Shown here: piece after piece, positions 1 through 8,788 of the stretch
Layout of the letters: every line of letters begins with the position of its first letter
How positions within the stretch are numbered: position 1 is the first letter of the stretch
Translations under genes and position numbers: made by a program
Source of the DNA: Roseibium aggregatum
GTDB taxonomy: Bacteria; Pseudomonadota; Alphaproteobacteria; Rhizobiales; Stappiaceae
Length of the DNA: 64,000 bases
Reading direction: 5' to 3'
Assembly: GCF_014692675.1 (NCBI RefSeq)
Contig: NZ_JABFCZ010000002.1
Location: 62,001-126,000 of the forward strand
Notes under the pieces: generated by a model
The model's database searches: none
What the model was told of the DNA's origin: nothing
Seen by the model: the letters and a program-made list of their open reading frames with translations, nothing else

Positions 1-2
1 CT

Positions 3-3000
3 CAGATCGATGACTGTCCGAGCGGTGATTTTTCACGAACGCCGTCGTGCTGGAATTTCGCCGATTTCCGCCGCCGCGTCTGGGGTGTCGGTGTGCGCCA
101 GGATGTGGCCACGGGCGAGGTGCGTCTTTACTACGCCGTCTGGAGCAGCCAGGGGTTCGGTAGTCCCGACTATGCTGCCGCCGGCGAGAATGAAAAGAGA
201 AATTCGGTCTGGTCGGTGGGACTCGATCAGGCGGGGAACTTCAATCCCGGTTCCGTGCGCCGCGAGTTCTTCCTGCCCGATTTCTTCCGCTCGCCTGATG
301 CCATAGCGCGCGCCGGGCGCAGCCATCCTGTCGCGGATATCGCGTTCCCGGCTGTGAGCGAACAGAACGTGATGCTGGTCGCCGAACGCGGCGGTGTCCG
401 CAATCTCGGCCTGGCTGCGGAAAATGCCTTTTCCTATCCCGATGAGTCCCGGGTTCTGCGCTATGAGCTGGGCGAAACCGGTTCCTGGCAGGGAGTGGGG
501 CGCTATGACGTCGGTTATTACGACCGCGGTGAATCCGGTCCGCCCTACATCAGGGCCGGAGCCGCCGGCGGTGTTTCGTTCGGCATGGGGTACAGGGAAA
601 ACGGCGACGCCGATCCGGAACAACCGGACGGGTTTGTCTGGATGAGCGGTGACGGGCTTTGCTCGCCACGGGGAGAATGTTTCGATTCCAGTGCCAACGC
701 GCACGATGATGGCTCTGAGGTTTCCGGCCTGCAGGGGCAGGCTGCACGGCCCTATGAGGCGTTCGAGCCGCTCACCGCGTTCCAGCCCTATCCTGCACCC
801 GGACCCGTGACCCCTTCAACCGGGCCGGACAGCGCTTTCATGGTCGACGTGGACGTCAATACCGACGCCAACGGAGACTATTCTGAGGAAAGCCGGACCA
901 GGAACGACGCCACCCGTGTGGGCGATGTCGCCGTGTTCCAGCCGCTCCCGGCGGATGGGGAACTGATGCCCGTGGATGAAGGCCCGGTCGTTGCCGAGTG
1001 GCCGGAAGGCCTGCCCGAGGAAGGCTGGATCCCTGCGCCGCCACCCGACGACGGCTGGTTCCTGCCGCCGCCGTTCCCGCTCGATACAGACCTTGCGATC
1101 CGCAAGACCGGCCCGGCGCAATGCCAGGAAGGGGTGGAGTGCACCTATGTGATCCGGATCCGTAACGTGGGGTCCGTTGCCTATACAGGTCCCCTGGCGA
1201 TCACCGACACGATGCCGGCCGGGGCAACCCTTGCCTCGACATCCCCCGGCTGGCACTGCGTGCCCGGCGGGGCGACCTTCAGTTGCATCACCAACGCGCC
1301 TGCGCTTCTGGTGCCGGGCGCAACCGCGGCGATCGAGGTCAACATTCTGCTTCCTGCCGATGTTCCCGGGCCGAGCGTTCAGAACTGCACGAATATCGAC
1401 TGGTTCGAAATGGGAACCGACGACGGACCCGGCGACGGCAACGACGATGACTGCGTCACGACGCCGGTAACGCAAGGGTTTGACCTTGGAATTGCGAAAA
1501 CCGGACCTGCTCAATGTGCGGAAAACGCCGATTGCACGTTCCAGATCGTCGTTCAGAACTTCGGCCCCGGAGAGTTCAACGGGGTTCTGGCCATTCGCGA
1601 CACGCTTCCCGCAGGTGCAACTTTCGTGGCTGCGGTCGGTGCGGGAACCTGTTCACCGTCCGGCGGGGATGTGAACTGCCTGACCGGGAATATCACCTTG
1701 CCATCGGGAGGGACCGCCGGTCTGATCTTCCGGCTTCATCTCCCTGACGGAATTGCTGGCGGAACGATCACGAACTGCGCGGAAATCAACTGGGCCGCCA
1801 TGACGTCCAATGACGGGGCGGCAGATGTCCATGCCGATTCCGATTGTCATACGGTCAATGTCATCAACAAGGCGGGCTTCTTCGATCTGGCGATCGCAAA
1901 GCGCGGTCCGGCCCATTGCAATGCCGGTGGTGACTGCGAATACGAGATCACCATCGCCAATATTGGGCCTGACGACTATACCGGCGAACTGCATATCCAG
2001 GATAATCCGGTGACACCGGGTCTCAGCTATGTCGGTGTTGCCGGGCCAGGATGGGGCTGCGGCGCGGCCGTTCCGGTCAACTGCAACCAGGCTGGCGGAC
2101 CCCATACCCTGCACCCGGGCGATACCAGGACGATGCACGTCACGCTGCATTTTCCCAATCCGGTCGCGACAAATCCGGTGATCAACTGCATGGAATTCCG
2201 CTGGGGGGCGCCAGGCATGCCGCTGGATGACAATCCGGCGCCTGGAGCCGGGGATTCCAGCGATCAGAACTGCACCGCGACGTTTGTCGATACCGGCTTC
2301 GATGCGGAGATCGCAAAAACCGGTCCGGCGGACTGCTATGAAGGTGCCGCTTGCGACTTCACGGTCAGCGTGACGAACAACGGGCCGGCTGTGATCGACG
2401 GTATTCTGGCCGTGACCGATACTTTGCCGGCCGGTTCGACGCTCGAAGGCGTAGATGGCGCAGCTTTCTGCAACAGCGCGGCTCCGGGGACAACCACCTG
2501 CTTCGTGACCGGACCCATTGCTTCCGGAGCGACACATGACATCACGGTTCACACGCGTCTGCCCGATCCGGTTGCCGGCAATACGGTGGAGAACTGCGCG
2601 TCGATGGAATGGGGCGCAACGCCGCCTGCCTGGATTATCGGTTCGCCTTATTCTGGCGACGATAATGCCGCAACCGACGGGCCGGCCTGTGCCACGGTGC
2701 ATGTGCTGGCCGCCGATCTGGCGCCCTGGGGGGCGACCACCTGTCAGCTCGGCTCTTCCTGTCCCATCGAGGTTCAGGTGGACAATCGTGGCGGGCGCCG
2801 ATTCCAGGGGGCTGCGGGCCTGCACGGCATGCTCGATCCCGGCGTGACCATCAGCAGCATCGAGAGCCAGACACCCGGCTTTGATTGCAAGGTGACCGGC
2901 ACCGGGCAGTATGAGTGTGAGGGCTCCAACCTCACGCTGAAACCCGGAGCGTCGGCCAAGATCCGAATGGTTCTGGAAATTCCGGCGGACTTCCCCCACA

Positions 3001-4637
3001 GGCGGATCATTCACCGCAAGGAAATGATCTGGCCGGATCAGAAGGTCAAGGATCCGAAGCCGGAGAACGATCGCCATACCAGCACGATCATGATCGTGCA
3101 GCCTGAACAGCCGCAGGAAGCGCGTCAGCCGGAAGAGCCGCAGGAGGAGACACCCCCGCCGGCCGAGCCGACGCCTCCGCCGGTGTCGACGGCGGAAGCC
3201 CCGGATCTGTCGGTCGACAAGAGCGCGGCGCAGGGCCGTTGCGACGCGGGCCGGCCATGCGACTTCCGGGTGCGGATCACCAACGACGGTTCTGCCTCCT
3301 ACGTCGGGCCGCTGCGGGTAAGCGACGAGACCGATCCTCCCGGTCGGCTGACGTCGTCGGGACCCAGACCCTGGCGTTGCGATGCCACAGGCGGCGGGTA
3401 TGACTGTACTCATCCCGCAATGACGCTTGCGCCCGGCGAATCTGTTGACCTGTTCCTGACCATGGCCGTCGGCCGCGGCAGCGGTGCCCGGAGCGTCCGG
3501 AATTGCGCGAGCCTGGTCTGGAACGATGCGGACCAGGTGAGAGCGGTCCAGATTGCTCTGAACCGTCTCGGCTTTCCGGCCGGGCGGCCGGACGGCCAGG
3601 TCGGTCCGAACACCCGCGGTGCCGTGCGCGATTTCCAGGAAAATGCCGGTCTGCCGGTCACTGGGCGGATAGACGAAGCGTTGCTGCGCCGTCTGTTCGG
3701 CTCCTGGGGAGCCGGTGACGGCAATGCCGCGAACGACAACAGCTGCGTCACGATCGGTCTCGATCAGGCTGCGGAACCGGCGCCGGTCTGCGGACCGGGG
3801 CAGGAAACCATCCGGCCGTCACAGGTTCAGCGGCTGAGGGCGCAAGGTTGGCGCATCGATCGTTTGACAAGCGGCGGGCAGACCATTTTCTGCGGGTCAC
3901 CGCCTGTCGTCGTCGAGCCGCCGCTTGCCTGTCCTCCCGGTTATGAGGCCTACCGCAACAAGAACCGGATCCCGCGCAATTCGGACGTGCTGCGTCGCAC
4001 GCGCGGCAACGAGGTCCTGTTTTGCGCCCGGCCCAGGCCGCAGGCGGAGACATGTCCTCCCGGCTACCGGCAGGTCAGCCGCCAGCGGGCCAAGGACCTT
4101 GTCCGGCAGGGCTGGGACATCCGCCAGGTCGGCAACCTGATGTGCGCCCGGCCGGTTGAGCGTCCTGCGCTGCAGTGCCCTGGCGGTTACAAGCCGTATC
4201 CGAGCCGGAACCGGATTCCGCGCGGCTATGAAGTGCGGACCCTGCGCAGCGGTGGCCAGGTTCTCTACTGCGCCCGGCCGAGGCCGCAGGCGGAGACGTG
4301 TCCGCCCGGCTTCCGGCAGGTCAGCCGTCAGCGGGCCAAGGACCTTGTCCGGCAGGGCTGGGAAATCCGGCAGGTCGGCAGTCTGATGTGCGCTCGCCCC
4401 GGCAGGCAGGTCACGCCGACCCAGCCGACCAGGCCAAACTGCACCGGAGGCCGGGTCTGGGATGCGCGCCGCAATTCCTGCGTCTGTCCCGGGAACACCC
4501 GTTGGGATCCGAAGCGGAACCGCTGCCTCCAGCCCCAGGTGCTTCGGCCCCAGGTGCAGCCGCAGGTGCAGCAGCCGCAAAGACAGCCGCAGATCATCAC
4601 ACCCCCGCTGCAGTTGATCGTGCCCCGGGTGCAGTAG
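3..4637 (+). CDS. Large DUF11-repeat surface/envelope protein with peptidoglycan-binding module (5' end outside window)
   Basis: The frame is open to the left edge and reads coherent protein before the first internal GTG (position 93), so the gene starts upstream. About 350 residues of non-repetitive sequence come first, resembling the end of a surface beta-propeller-like domain. Six DUF11-type beta-sandwich repeats follow, starting near 1087, 1482, 1884, 2301, 2715 and 3204. Most open with a D-L-A-I-x-K-x-G-P type motif and carry conserved Cys pairs. A Pro/Glu-rich linker lies before the sixth. A peptidoglycan-binding fold (about 3525-3708) is nested inside the sixth repeat. The C-terminus has two near-identical about 75-residue Cys-rich units (about 3929-4151 and 4175-4398) and a Gln/Pro-rich tail. 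Role is inferred to be extracellular or cell-wall associated; no enzymatic motif is seen. It is convergent with the qhp operon. The DUF11 assignment is firm, the function is not. Confidence 0.8.
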   Translation, partial: QIDDCPSGDFSRTPSCWNFADFRRRVWGVGVRQDVATGEVRLYYAVWSSQGFGSPDYAAAGENEKRNSVWSVGLDQAGNFNPGSVRREFFLPDFFRSPDAIARAGRSHPVADIAFPAVSEQNVMLVAERGGVRNLGLAAENAFSYPDESRVLRYELGETGSWQGVGRYDVGYYDRGESGPPYIRAGAAGGVSFGMGYRENGDADPEQPDGFVWMSGDGLCSPRGECFDSSANAHDDGSEVSGLQGQAARPYEAFEPLTAFQPYPAPGPVTPSTGPDSAFMVDVDVNTDANGDYSEESRTRNDATRVGDVAVFQPLPADGELMPVDEGPVVAEWPEGLPEEGWIPAPPPDDGWFLPPPFPLDTDLAIRKTGPAQCQEGVECTYVIRIRNVGSVAYTGPLAITDTMPAGATLASTSPGWHCVPGGATFSCITNAPALLVPGATAAIEVNILLPADVPGPSVQNCTNIDWFEMGTDDGPGDGNDDDCVTTPVTQGFDLGIAKTGPAQCAENADCTFQIVVQNFGPGEFNGVLAIRDTLPAGATFVAAVGAGTCSPSGGDVNCLTGNITLPSGGTAGLIFRLHLPDGIAGGTITNCAEINWAAMTSNDGAADVHADSDCHTVNVINKAGFFDLAIAKRGPAHCNAGGDCEYEITIANIGPDDYTGELHIQDNPVTPGLSYVGVAGPGWGCGAAVPVNCNQAGGPHTLHPGDTRTMHVTLHFPNPVATNPVINCMEFRWGAPGMPLDDNPAPGAGDSSDQNCTATFVDTGFDAEIAKTGPADCYEGAACDFTVSVTNNGPAVIDGILAVTDTLPAGSTLEGVDGAAFCNSAAPGTTTCFVTGPIASGATHDITVHTRLPDPVAGNTVENCASMEWGATPPAWIIGSPYSGDDNAATDGPACATVHVLAADLAPWGATTCQLGSSCPIEVQVDNRGGRRFQGAAGLHGMLDPGVTISSIESQTPGFDCKVTGTGQYECEGSNLTLKPGASAKIRMVLEIPADFPHRRIIHRKEMIWPDQKVKDPKPENDRHTSTIMIVQPEQPQEARQPEEPQEETPPPAEPTPPPVSTAEAPDLSVDKSAAQGRCDAGRPCDFRVRITNDGSASYVGPLRVSDETDPPGRLTSSGPRPWRCDATGGGYDCTHPAMTLAPGESVDLFLTMAVGRGSGARSVRNCASLVWNDADQVRAVQIALNRLGFPAGRPDGQVGPNTRGAVRDFQENAGLPVTGRIDEALLRRLFGSWGAGDGNAANDNSCVTIGLDQAAEPAPVCGPGQETIRPSQVQRLRAQGWRIDRLTSGGQTIFCGSPPVVVEPPLACPPGYEAYRNKNRIPRNSDVLRRTRGNEVLFCARPRPQAETCPPGYRQVSRQRAKDLVRQGWDIRQVGNLMCARPVERPALQCPGGYKPYPSRNRIPRGYEVRTLRSGGQVLYCARPRPQAETCPPGFRQVSRQRAKDLVRQGWEIRQVGSLMCARPGRQVTPTQPTRPNCTGGRVWDARRNSCVCPGNTRWDPKRNRCLQPQVLRPQVQPQVQQPQRQPQIITPPLQLIVPRVQ

Positions 4638-4651
4638 TGGATGAGTGAGAA

Positions 4652-4681
4652 GGGCTTGCGGGCATTAGACCCCGCAAGCCC
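4652..4681. terminator. Hairpin between convergent genes
   Basis: A perfect 11-bp inverted repeat (GGGCTTGCGGG / CCCGCAAGCCC) with an 8-nt loop sits in the 57-bp gap between the convergent DUF11 gene and qhpE. No T-tract is present on either side, so it is only a probable bidirectional terminator. Confidence 0.55.
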
Positions 4682-4694
4682 AAACCGTTTCGGG

Positions 4695-5327
4695 TTAAGC
4701 GCTGCGCCGTTCGCGGCCGCGATAGCGGAAGGCGGTTTTCAGCGCGTCCTGGGTGTCTGCCGCCGATCCCTGCCAGTTTTTCGCCAGAAGTCCGGCCATA
4801 TGGGCGGCTGCCGCACTTGCGCCACGGATGTCAGGATGATCTGTGGCGATCGGACAGGCACCGAAGGTGGCTTGGGGCAGGTCGAGGCGGGAGAGGTCGC
4901 CCGGTTGGCAGCGGGCATCGCCCTGGACGGAGAGGACCCCGCCGATGGCGGCCGGGAAAACCGGATCGCCGCGCGCGGGCGCCGAGGCGACGACCAGGCT
5001 TCCGGCTTGCAAGAGTGCTTTCGTCCTGGCGGTCAGTTCCACCGATGAACGGGCCATGCCGAAGGAACAGAGCACGATCTCCGGCGGGTCTTCGGCCAGC
5101 CATTCCAGGGCGTCGCAGACGGTTTGAGCAGATGTCGAAAGACGTCCGGGAAACACCACTGCGTTGACGAAATGAACCTCGCCGGCCTGAGCTCGGATCG
5201 TTGCGGCCATGGCTCCGGCATGATGTTCGGCGGCGGGGGATCCATCCGGATCAAAGAGCCGGGCCTGTGCGATCAGCCCCGGAAAATCTGCGGGAAGGGC
5301 GCCGTCGATCAGGCCGATGCGGATCAT
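4695..5327 (-). CDS. qhpE: QhpE, subtilisin-like leader peptidase for QHNDH gamma subunit
   Basis: 210 aa, short for a subtilase and without a signal peptide, as expected for the cytoplasmic QhpE that removes the N-terminal leader of the cross-linked gamma subunit QhpC. The catalytic triad can be read as Asp8 in LIDG, His36 (or His35) in EHHAG, and Ser171 in GASAAAAHMAG, which corresponds to the GTSMAAPHVAG motif of subtilases. The start codon overlaps the qhpF stop in an ATGA, so it is translationally coupled and is the last gene of the qhp operon. Identification rests on the triad plus operon context; the substrate assignment follows from the Paracoccus denitrificans system. Confidence 0.85.
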   Translation of the reverse strand: MIRIGLIDGALPADFPGLIAQARLFDPDGSPAAEHHAGAMAATIRAQAGEVHFVNAVVFPGRLSTSAQTVCDALEWLAEDPPEIVLCSFGMARSSVELTARTKALLQAGSLVVASAPARGDPVFPAAIGGVLSVQGDARCQPGDLSRLDLPQATFGACPIATDHPDIRGASAAAAHMAGLLAKNWQGSAADTQDALKTAFRYRGRERRSA

Positions 5328-7204
5328 GGCTTTGGCCTTTCGAAAGCGGCAAGATCGACTTCCTCGTCGAACGTACCGTAACGGTTCGCGTCGCCGTGGG
5401 TGACGACAATCCTGGTCCGGTCGGCAAAGCGCGTGTCGATGGCGGCCATGATCCGGGAAACGCGGCCGGCATCAACCTCCGACAGGCTTTCATCAAGGAT
5501 CAGCACCCTGAACGGCTGCAACAGGGCACGGGCTAGGCACAGCCTTTGGCGTTCGCCACCGGAGAGATTCAAGCCGCCCTCGCCGAGCGGGGTTTCGAGG
5601 CCGGCACCGGGTTCCTCATGGCTGGATGAATGCGGGACGGGAGCCCCTTGCTCCCGTCTCCCCCCTTGAAGGGGAGATGTCGGCGCAGCCGACAGAGGGG
5701 GGGATGCGGCGGTCGTCCGAACGTGTGGCTCACCCCCCTCTGTCACCCTTGGTGACATCTCCCCCTCAAGGGGGGAGAGGGGTGTATGCGGAGCGGCTTT
5801 GCCATGGATTCCGAACCGCTCGTCCAGCTCCACAAGGCGGAGAACGTCCAGCATCTCTTCTTCGCTCACCTCGGGTGATCCGAGGCGGAGGTTGTCGGCG
5901 AGGGTGCCGGAAAAGACATGACCCTTCTGCGGTATCAGGGCGACCGCGCTGCGGATGTTGGCAAGGCGGAGGCGGCGCAAATCTGTGCCATTGAGAAGGA
6001 TTGCGCCAGCATGCGGATCGTCGTGGCGTTGCAGCAGGCTCAGGAGTGAGGACTTGCCGATCCCGGAAGGACCGGACAAGCGGAGCTTGGTGCCGGCGGG
6101 GATGGTGAGGCTGACGTCCTCAAAGAGGGGCATCTGGCCAGCGGGCGAATAGGAGATGCCGGACAGGACAAGGTCGCCGTCGCCATCTGCGAGCGGCAGG
6201 GGATCGGCGGGATCGCGAACGTCGGGGGCGGCGCTCATGATTTCGTCGAGCCGGTCGAGAGCGGCCTTCATGCGTGCCTGACCGTGCCAGAGCGAAATCA
6301 GCGACTGCATCGGCCCGATTAGGAAGCCGAGATAGGCGGTGAAGGCGATCAGGGAGCCGAGCAGCATGGTGCCGTCGATAACGGCCAGGCCTCCAACCAG
6401 AAACACCGCGCCGCGGAGGACTGCGGTCAGCACCATGGGCACGGCGCGGGTGACCTCGTTCCAGACCTGTGCCGACAGGAGGGCCGAAATCAGGCCCTGC
6501 TGGCGAAACTCGATCTTTTCCGAAGCAGCCTTTGTTGCGTTGAGGGCGCGCAGTGCACCCAGGCCTGTGATGGTTTCAGCCAGACCCGAAGCAAGCTCGC
6601 CGCGCGCCTTGCGCACGCCGCGGGCCTTCTCGTGAGTGACCGGACGGGCCTTTGCGAAGAAGACCAGCTCTACCGGTGCCAGCACCAGCGCCAGCACGGC
6701 GAGCTTCGGCGCCAGAACGAACAACATGACGAGCCCGCCGATGAGCCTGAGCAGGCTGCCACCGCCGTTGACCAGGGCGGCAAAGGTGAACTGCTGCACC
6801 TCGCCGGCATCGCCGTCGAGCCGACTCATCAGCTCGCCGATCTTCTGCCGCGCCTGCCAGCGCGGCGATTGCGCCAGGATACGGGCAACGGCCGCCCGGC
6901 GCAGATCTGCCAGCAGCCTGGCGGAAAAGCGCAGGTGAAGCAGGGAATTGACCGCGCCGAGCGCAAGGGCCGCAAGCCCGACTACGAACAGGGCCAGAGC
7001 GAAGGTGATCAGGGCCTGCTTGTCATGGGCCATCAAGCCCCGGTCGATGACAAGCTTGGTCAGCCAGGGCGGGATCAGTGCGGTGCCAGCGGCGACCAGC
7101 GACAGACCAAACAGCGCCGCCAGCGGCCAGCGATATGGCAAAACGAGAGGCGCGAGCCACAAGGCCTCGCGCATGCCGAACAGGCGTTCCAGCACGACGC
7201 GCAT
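5324..7204 (-). CDS. qhpF: QhpF, ABC exporter (fused TMD-NBD) for QHNDH gamma subunit, with in-frame repeat insertion
   Basis: 626 aa from the ATG at 7204. The same frame extends to 7387 but that part is only translated palindromic repeat, so the inner start is preferred. The N-terminal half is an ABC exporter membrane domain with several hydrophobic segments. The C-terminal half is the ATPase: Walker A GPSGIGKSS (around residues 380-388), Q-loop ALIPQKG, signature LSGGERQ, Walker B VLILDES and an H-loop VVTHGD. Between the Q-loop region and the signature, about 60 residues (roughly 467-529) do not belong to the family; they are a translated palindromic element and include PLSPLEGEMSPRVTEGG. 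The frame stays open. The family role is export of QhpC to the periplasm. The gap to qhpB upstream is 463 bp and filled with repeats. Confidence 0.85.
   Translation of the reverse strand: MRVVLERLFGMREALWLAPLVLPYRWPLAALFGLSLVAAGTALIPPWLTKLVIDRGLMAHDKQALITFALALFVVGLAALALGAVNSLLHLRFSARLLADLRRAAVARILAQSPRWQARQKIGELMSRLDGDAGEVQQFTFAALVNGGGSLLRLIGGLVMLFVLAPKLAVLALVLAPVELVFFAKARPVTHEKARGVRKARGELASGLAETITGLGALRALNATKAASEKIEFRQQGLISALLSAQVWNEVTRAVPMVLTAVLRGAVFLVGGLAVIDGTMLLGSLIAFTAYLGFLIGPMQSLISLWHGQARMKAALDRLDEIMSAAPDVRDPADPLPLADGDGDLVLSGISYSPAGQMPLFEDVSLTIPAGTKLRLSGPSGIGKSSLLSLLQRHDDPHAGAILLNGTDLRRLRLANIRSAVALIPQKGHVFSGTLADNLRLGSPEVSEEEMLDVLRLVELDERFGIHGKAAPHTPLSPLEGEMSPRVTEGGEPHVRTTAASPPLSAAPTSPLQGGRREQGAPVPHSSSHEEPGAGLETPLGEGGLNLSGGERQRLCLARALLQPFRVLILDESLSEVDAGRVSRIMAAIDTRFADRTRIVVTHGDANRYGTFDEEVDLAAFERPKP
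5658..5777. repeat. Type A palindromic repeat pair inserted inside qhpF
   Basis: Two inverted copies of a 45-46 bp unit: 5658-5703 (CTCCCCCCTTGAAGGGG, then a GTCGGC/GCCGAC hairpin, then AGAGGGGGG) and 5733-5777 in reverse orientation. The pair spans 120 bp, exactly 40 codons, and is flanked by further GC-rich sequence (ACGGGAG...CTCCCGT, about 5634-5657) that recurs at the other type A site. It lies within the ATPase domain coding sequence and keeps the frame. Confidence 0.85.
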
Positions 7205-7234
7205 GAACGCATGCCGAGGTGAGGCCTGATCAGT

Positions 7235-7389
7235 CTCCCCCCTTGAGGGGGAGATGTCACCGAAGGTGACAGAGGGGGGTAGCGGCGTTTGCTTCATGCT
7301 CCGGTGTTGTTTCATGTTGTGAGGCCGGACACCCCCCTCTGTCCGCTGGTGCGGACATCTCCCCCTCAAGGGGGGAGACGGGAGCAAGG
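7235..7389. repeat. Type A palindromic repeat pair at the 5' end of qhpF
   Basis: The same inverted-pair architecture as the copy inside qhpF: unit 7235-7279 and the inverse unit 7332-7377, followed by GACGGGAGCAAGG. It sits immediately upstream of the chosen qhpF start and would be transcribed as strong hairpins between qhpB and qhpF. The frame is open through it, which creates a spurious N-terminal extension of qhpF. Confidence 0.8.
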
Positions 7390-7514
7390 CGTAGGGCCTC
7401 GTATCTCACGCGGTCATTCCCGATATTCAGGCCTTTCGCGGCGTCGCGGCTTTCGTTTCCGCAGGAGCTGCAGTCGCGGCCTGCCTCATTCTGGTTCCTT
7501 TTGCCTCACGAAAT

Positions 7515-7624
7515 GTGAGGTGGATTGGATCACCCGGACTGCGCCGGGTGATGACGGTGTTTGAGGGAAAGCGTTGCCACATTTCCCAGAGTCATTGCCC
7601 GGCGTAGCCCGGGCAATCTACTCG
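7515..7624. repeat. Type B palindromic repeat in the qhpB-qhpF gap
   Basis: Two short palindromes: CACCCGG-actg-CGCCGGGTG within 7515-7559, and GCCCGGCGTAGCCCGGGC within 7591-7624. The same pair, in the same order, occurs at 44128-44237. Together with the type A pair it fills the 7205-7667 gap, in which no gene is seen. Confidence 0.75.
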
Positions 7625-7667
7625 CGTGTCCTTTGATCAGGACCGTGCCACGGAAAGGTCGGTTCCC

Positions 7668-8756
7668 CTAGCTCCCCGTGCTGATCACGTGGAGGGTGCC
7701 GGCGGCCATGTCGCCGCCGGACGGCAGGATGATTTCGCCGATGCGCTCCAGCGTGTCCGCATCGTAGACGCCGATGTCGTCGTTGGTGCCGCCCACATAA
7801 AGTTCCTTCCCGTCGGACGAGATGTTGATGCAGTAGTAGGTGTGCGGCAGGTCGACCCGCTTGACCAGTTCCTTCGTGGCAAGGTCATGCTTGGAAAGCT
7901 GGGTGTAGACCCCGTAGAGCTTGGTCTTGTCGTTCGGATCGCGCACGGCGGAGAACATGATCACCTCGAAGCTGGCGAAGTCCTCGATCTTGCTCTCGCC
8001 CGTGGTCAGGTCGACGGTCTCGTAGCCCCAGACGAAATCGGCCAGTTCGTTCTGGGTTTCGTCGGTGAATTTCGCTGCCGAATAGAGCAGCAGGAATTCG
8101 TCTGCCTGGGTGCCGATCGGCCAGAAGGCGAGCACGTCCGGCGGCGAGTAGGTCGGCCGGTCCCAGGAGGCATTGGGGATCTTGACCGTGGTTTCCCCGG
8201 TCTTCGGGTCGATGGCGTAGATGTCATGGCCGGCGGCATAGAGCGTGCCCTTGCGGTCGGTCGCCATCACCGTCATCCGGCGCGGCGCCGGAAAGGTACG
8301 CACCGGCTTGGCTTCCATGCCGGCGGAGGTATCGTAGACCGCCATTTCCGGCTCCATGACCTCATAACGGTCGGCCAGGATCTTCACCGGGTTGCGGATG
8401 GTGTAAAGCTCCTTGCCGTCCTTGGAGACGGCGAGCGAGCCAATGGTCTTGCGCTTGATATCGCCTTCCGACTGATGGGCCGCGAACACCGTCTTGCAGC
8501 TGGCAAGCTCGATGCCGTAGACGTTTTCCCAGCGGTCGGCGAGCACATAGGCGATGGTGTTGTCCGGCGACATGACGATGACGCCGGGGATCAGGTTGAA
8601 ATCGAGCTTGCAGTCGGTCTCGATGCTCCGGGCCTTGGCGTCGATGACATAGAGACGGTCCGGCTTGGCGACCGTGACGATGAGGTCCTTGGCGAGCGCG
8701 GGCAGGGCCGTCAGCCCCAGGCAAAGCGCCGCCGTGGTTGCGATCAGGTTTCGCAT
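7668..8756 (-). CDS. qhpB: Quinohemoprotein amine dehydrogenase beta subunit
   Basis: 362 aa from the ATG at 8756, chosen because GGAG lies 9 nt upstream and a signal peptide begins there (MRNLIATTAALCLG, cleavage near ALA-KD). The body shows YVTN-type beta-propeller repeats such as PDRLYVIDAKARS and SSDGKELYVGGTNDD. The family subunit is a seven-bladed propeller that packs against the gamma subunit carrying the quinone cofactor in the periplasm. It lies 32 bp downstream of qhpC in the same operon. Identification is supported by order and by the neighbours with cofactor-specific motifs. Confidence 0.9.
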   Translation of the reverse strand: MRNLIATTAALCLGLTALPALAKDLIVTVAKPDRLYVIDAKARSIETDCKLDFNLIPGVIVMSPDNTIAYVLADRWENVYGIELASCKTVFAAHQSEGDIKRKTIGSLAVSKDGKELYTIRNPVKILADRYEVMEPEMAVYDTSAGMEAKPVRTFPAPRRMTVMATDRKGTLYAAGHDIYAIDPKTGETTVKIPNASWDRPTYSPPDVLAFWPIGTQADEFLLLYSAAKFTDETQNELADFVWGYETVDLTTGESKIEDFASFEVIMFSAVRDPNDKTKLYGVYTQLSKHDLATKELVKRVDLPHTYYCINISSDGKELYVGGTNDDIGVYDADTLERIGEIILPSGGDMAAGTLHVISTGS

Positions 8757-8788
8757 CAGGGTTCTCCGAATATTCAGGCTCGCGCCAA

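Noticed and set aside
1653-3413. Long minus-strand open frame of 586 codons opposite the DUF11 gene
   Set aside because: Arg/Gly/Asp-rich sequence without family features, fully antisense to a clear repeat protein; typical of high-GC shadow frames.
5324-7204. qhpF as a pseudogene
   Set aside because: The inserted repeat keeps the reading frame and every ATPase motif is intact, so it is annotated as a gene with an odd insertion rather than as broken.
7235-7389. CRISPR-like array
   Set aside because: Only two inverted units per site, variable spacing, no cas genes; these are palindromic intergenic repeats.
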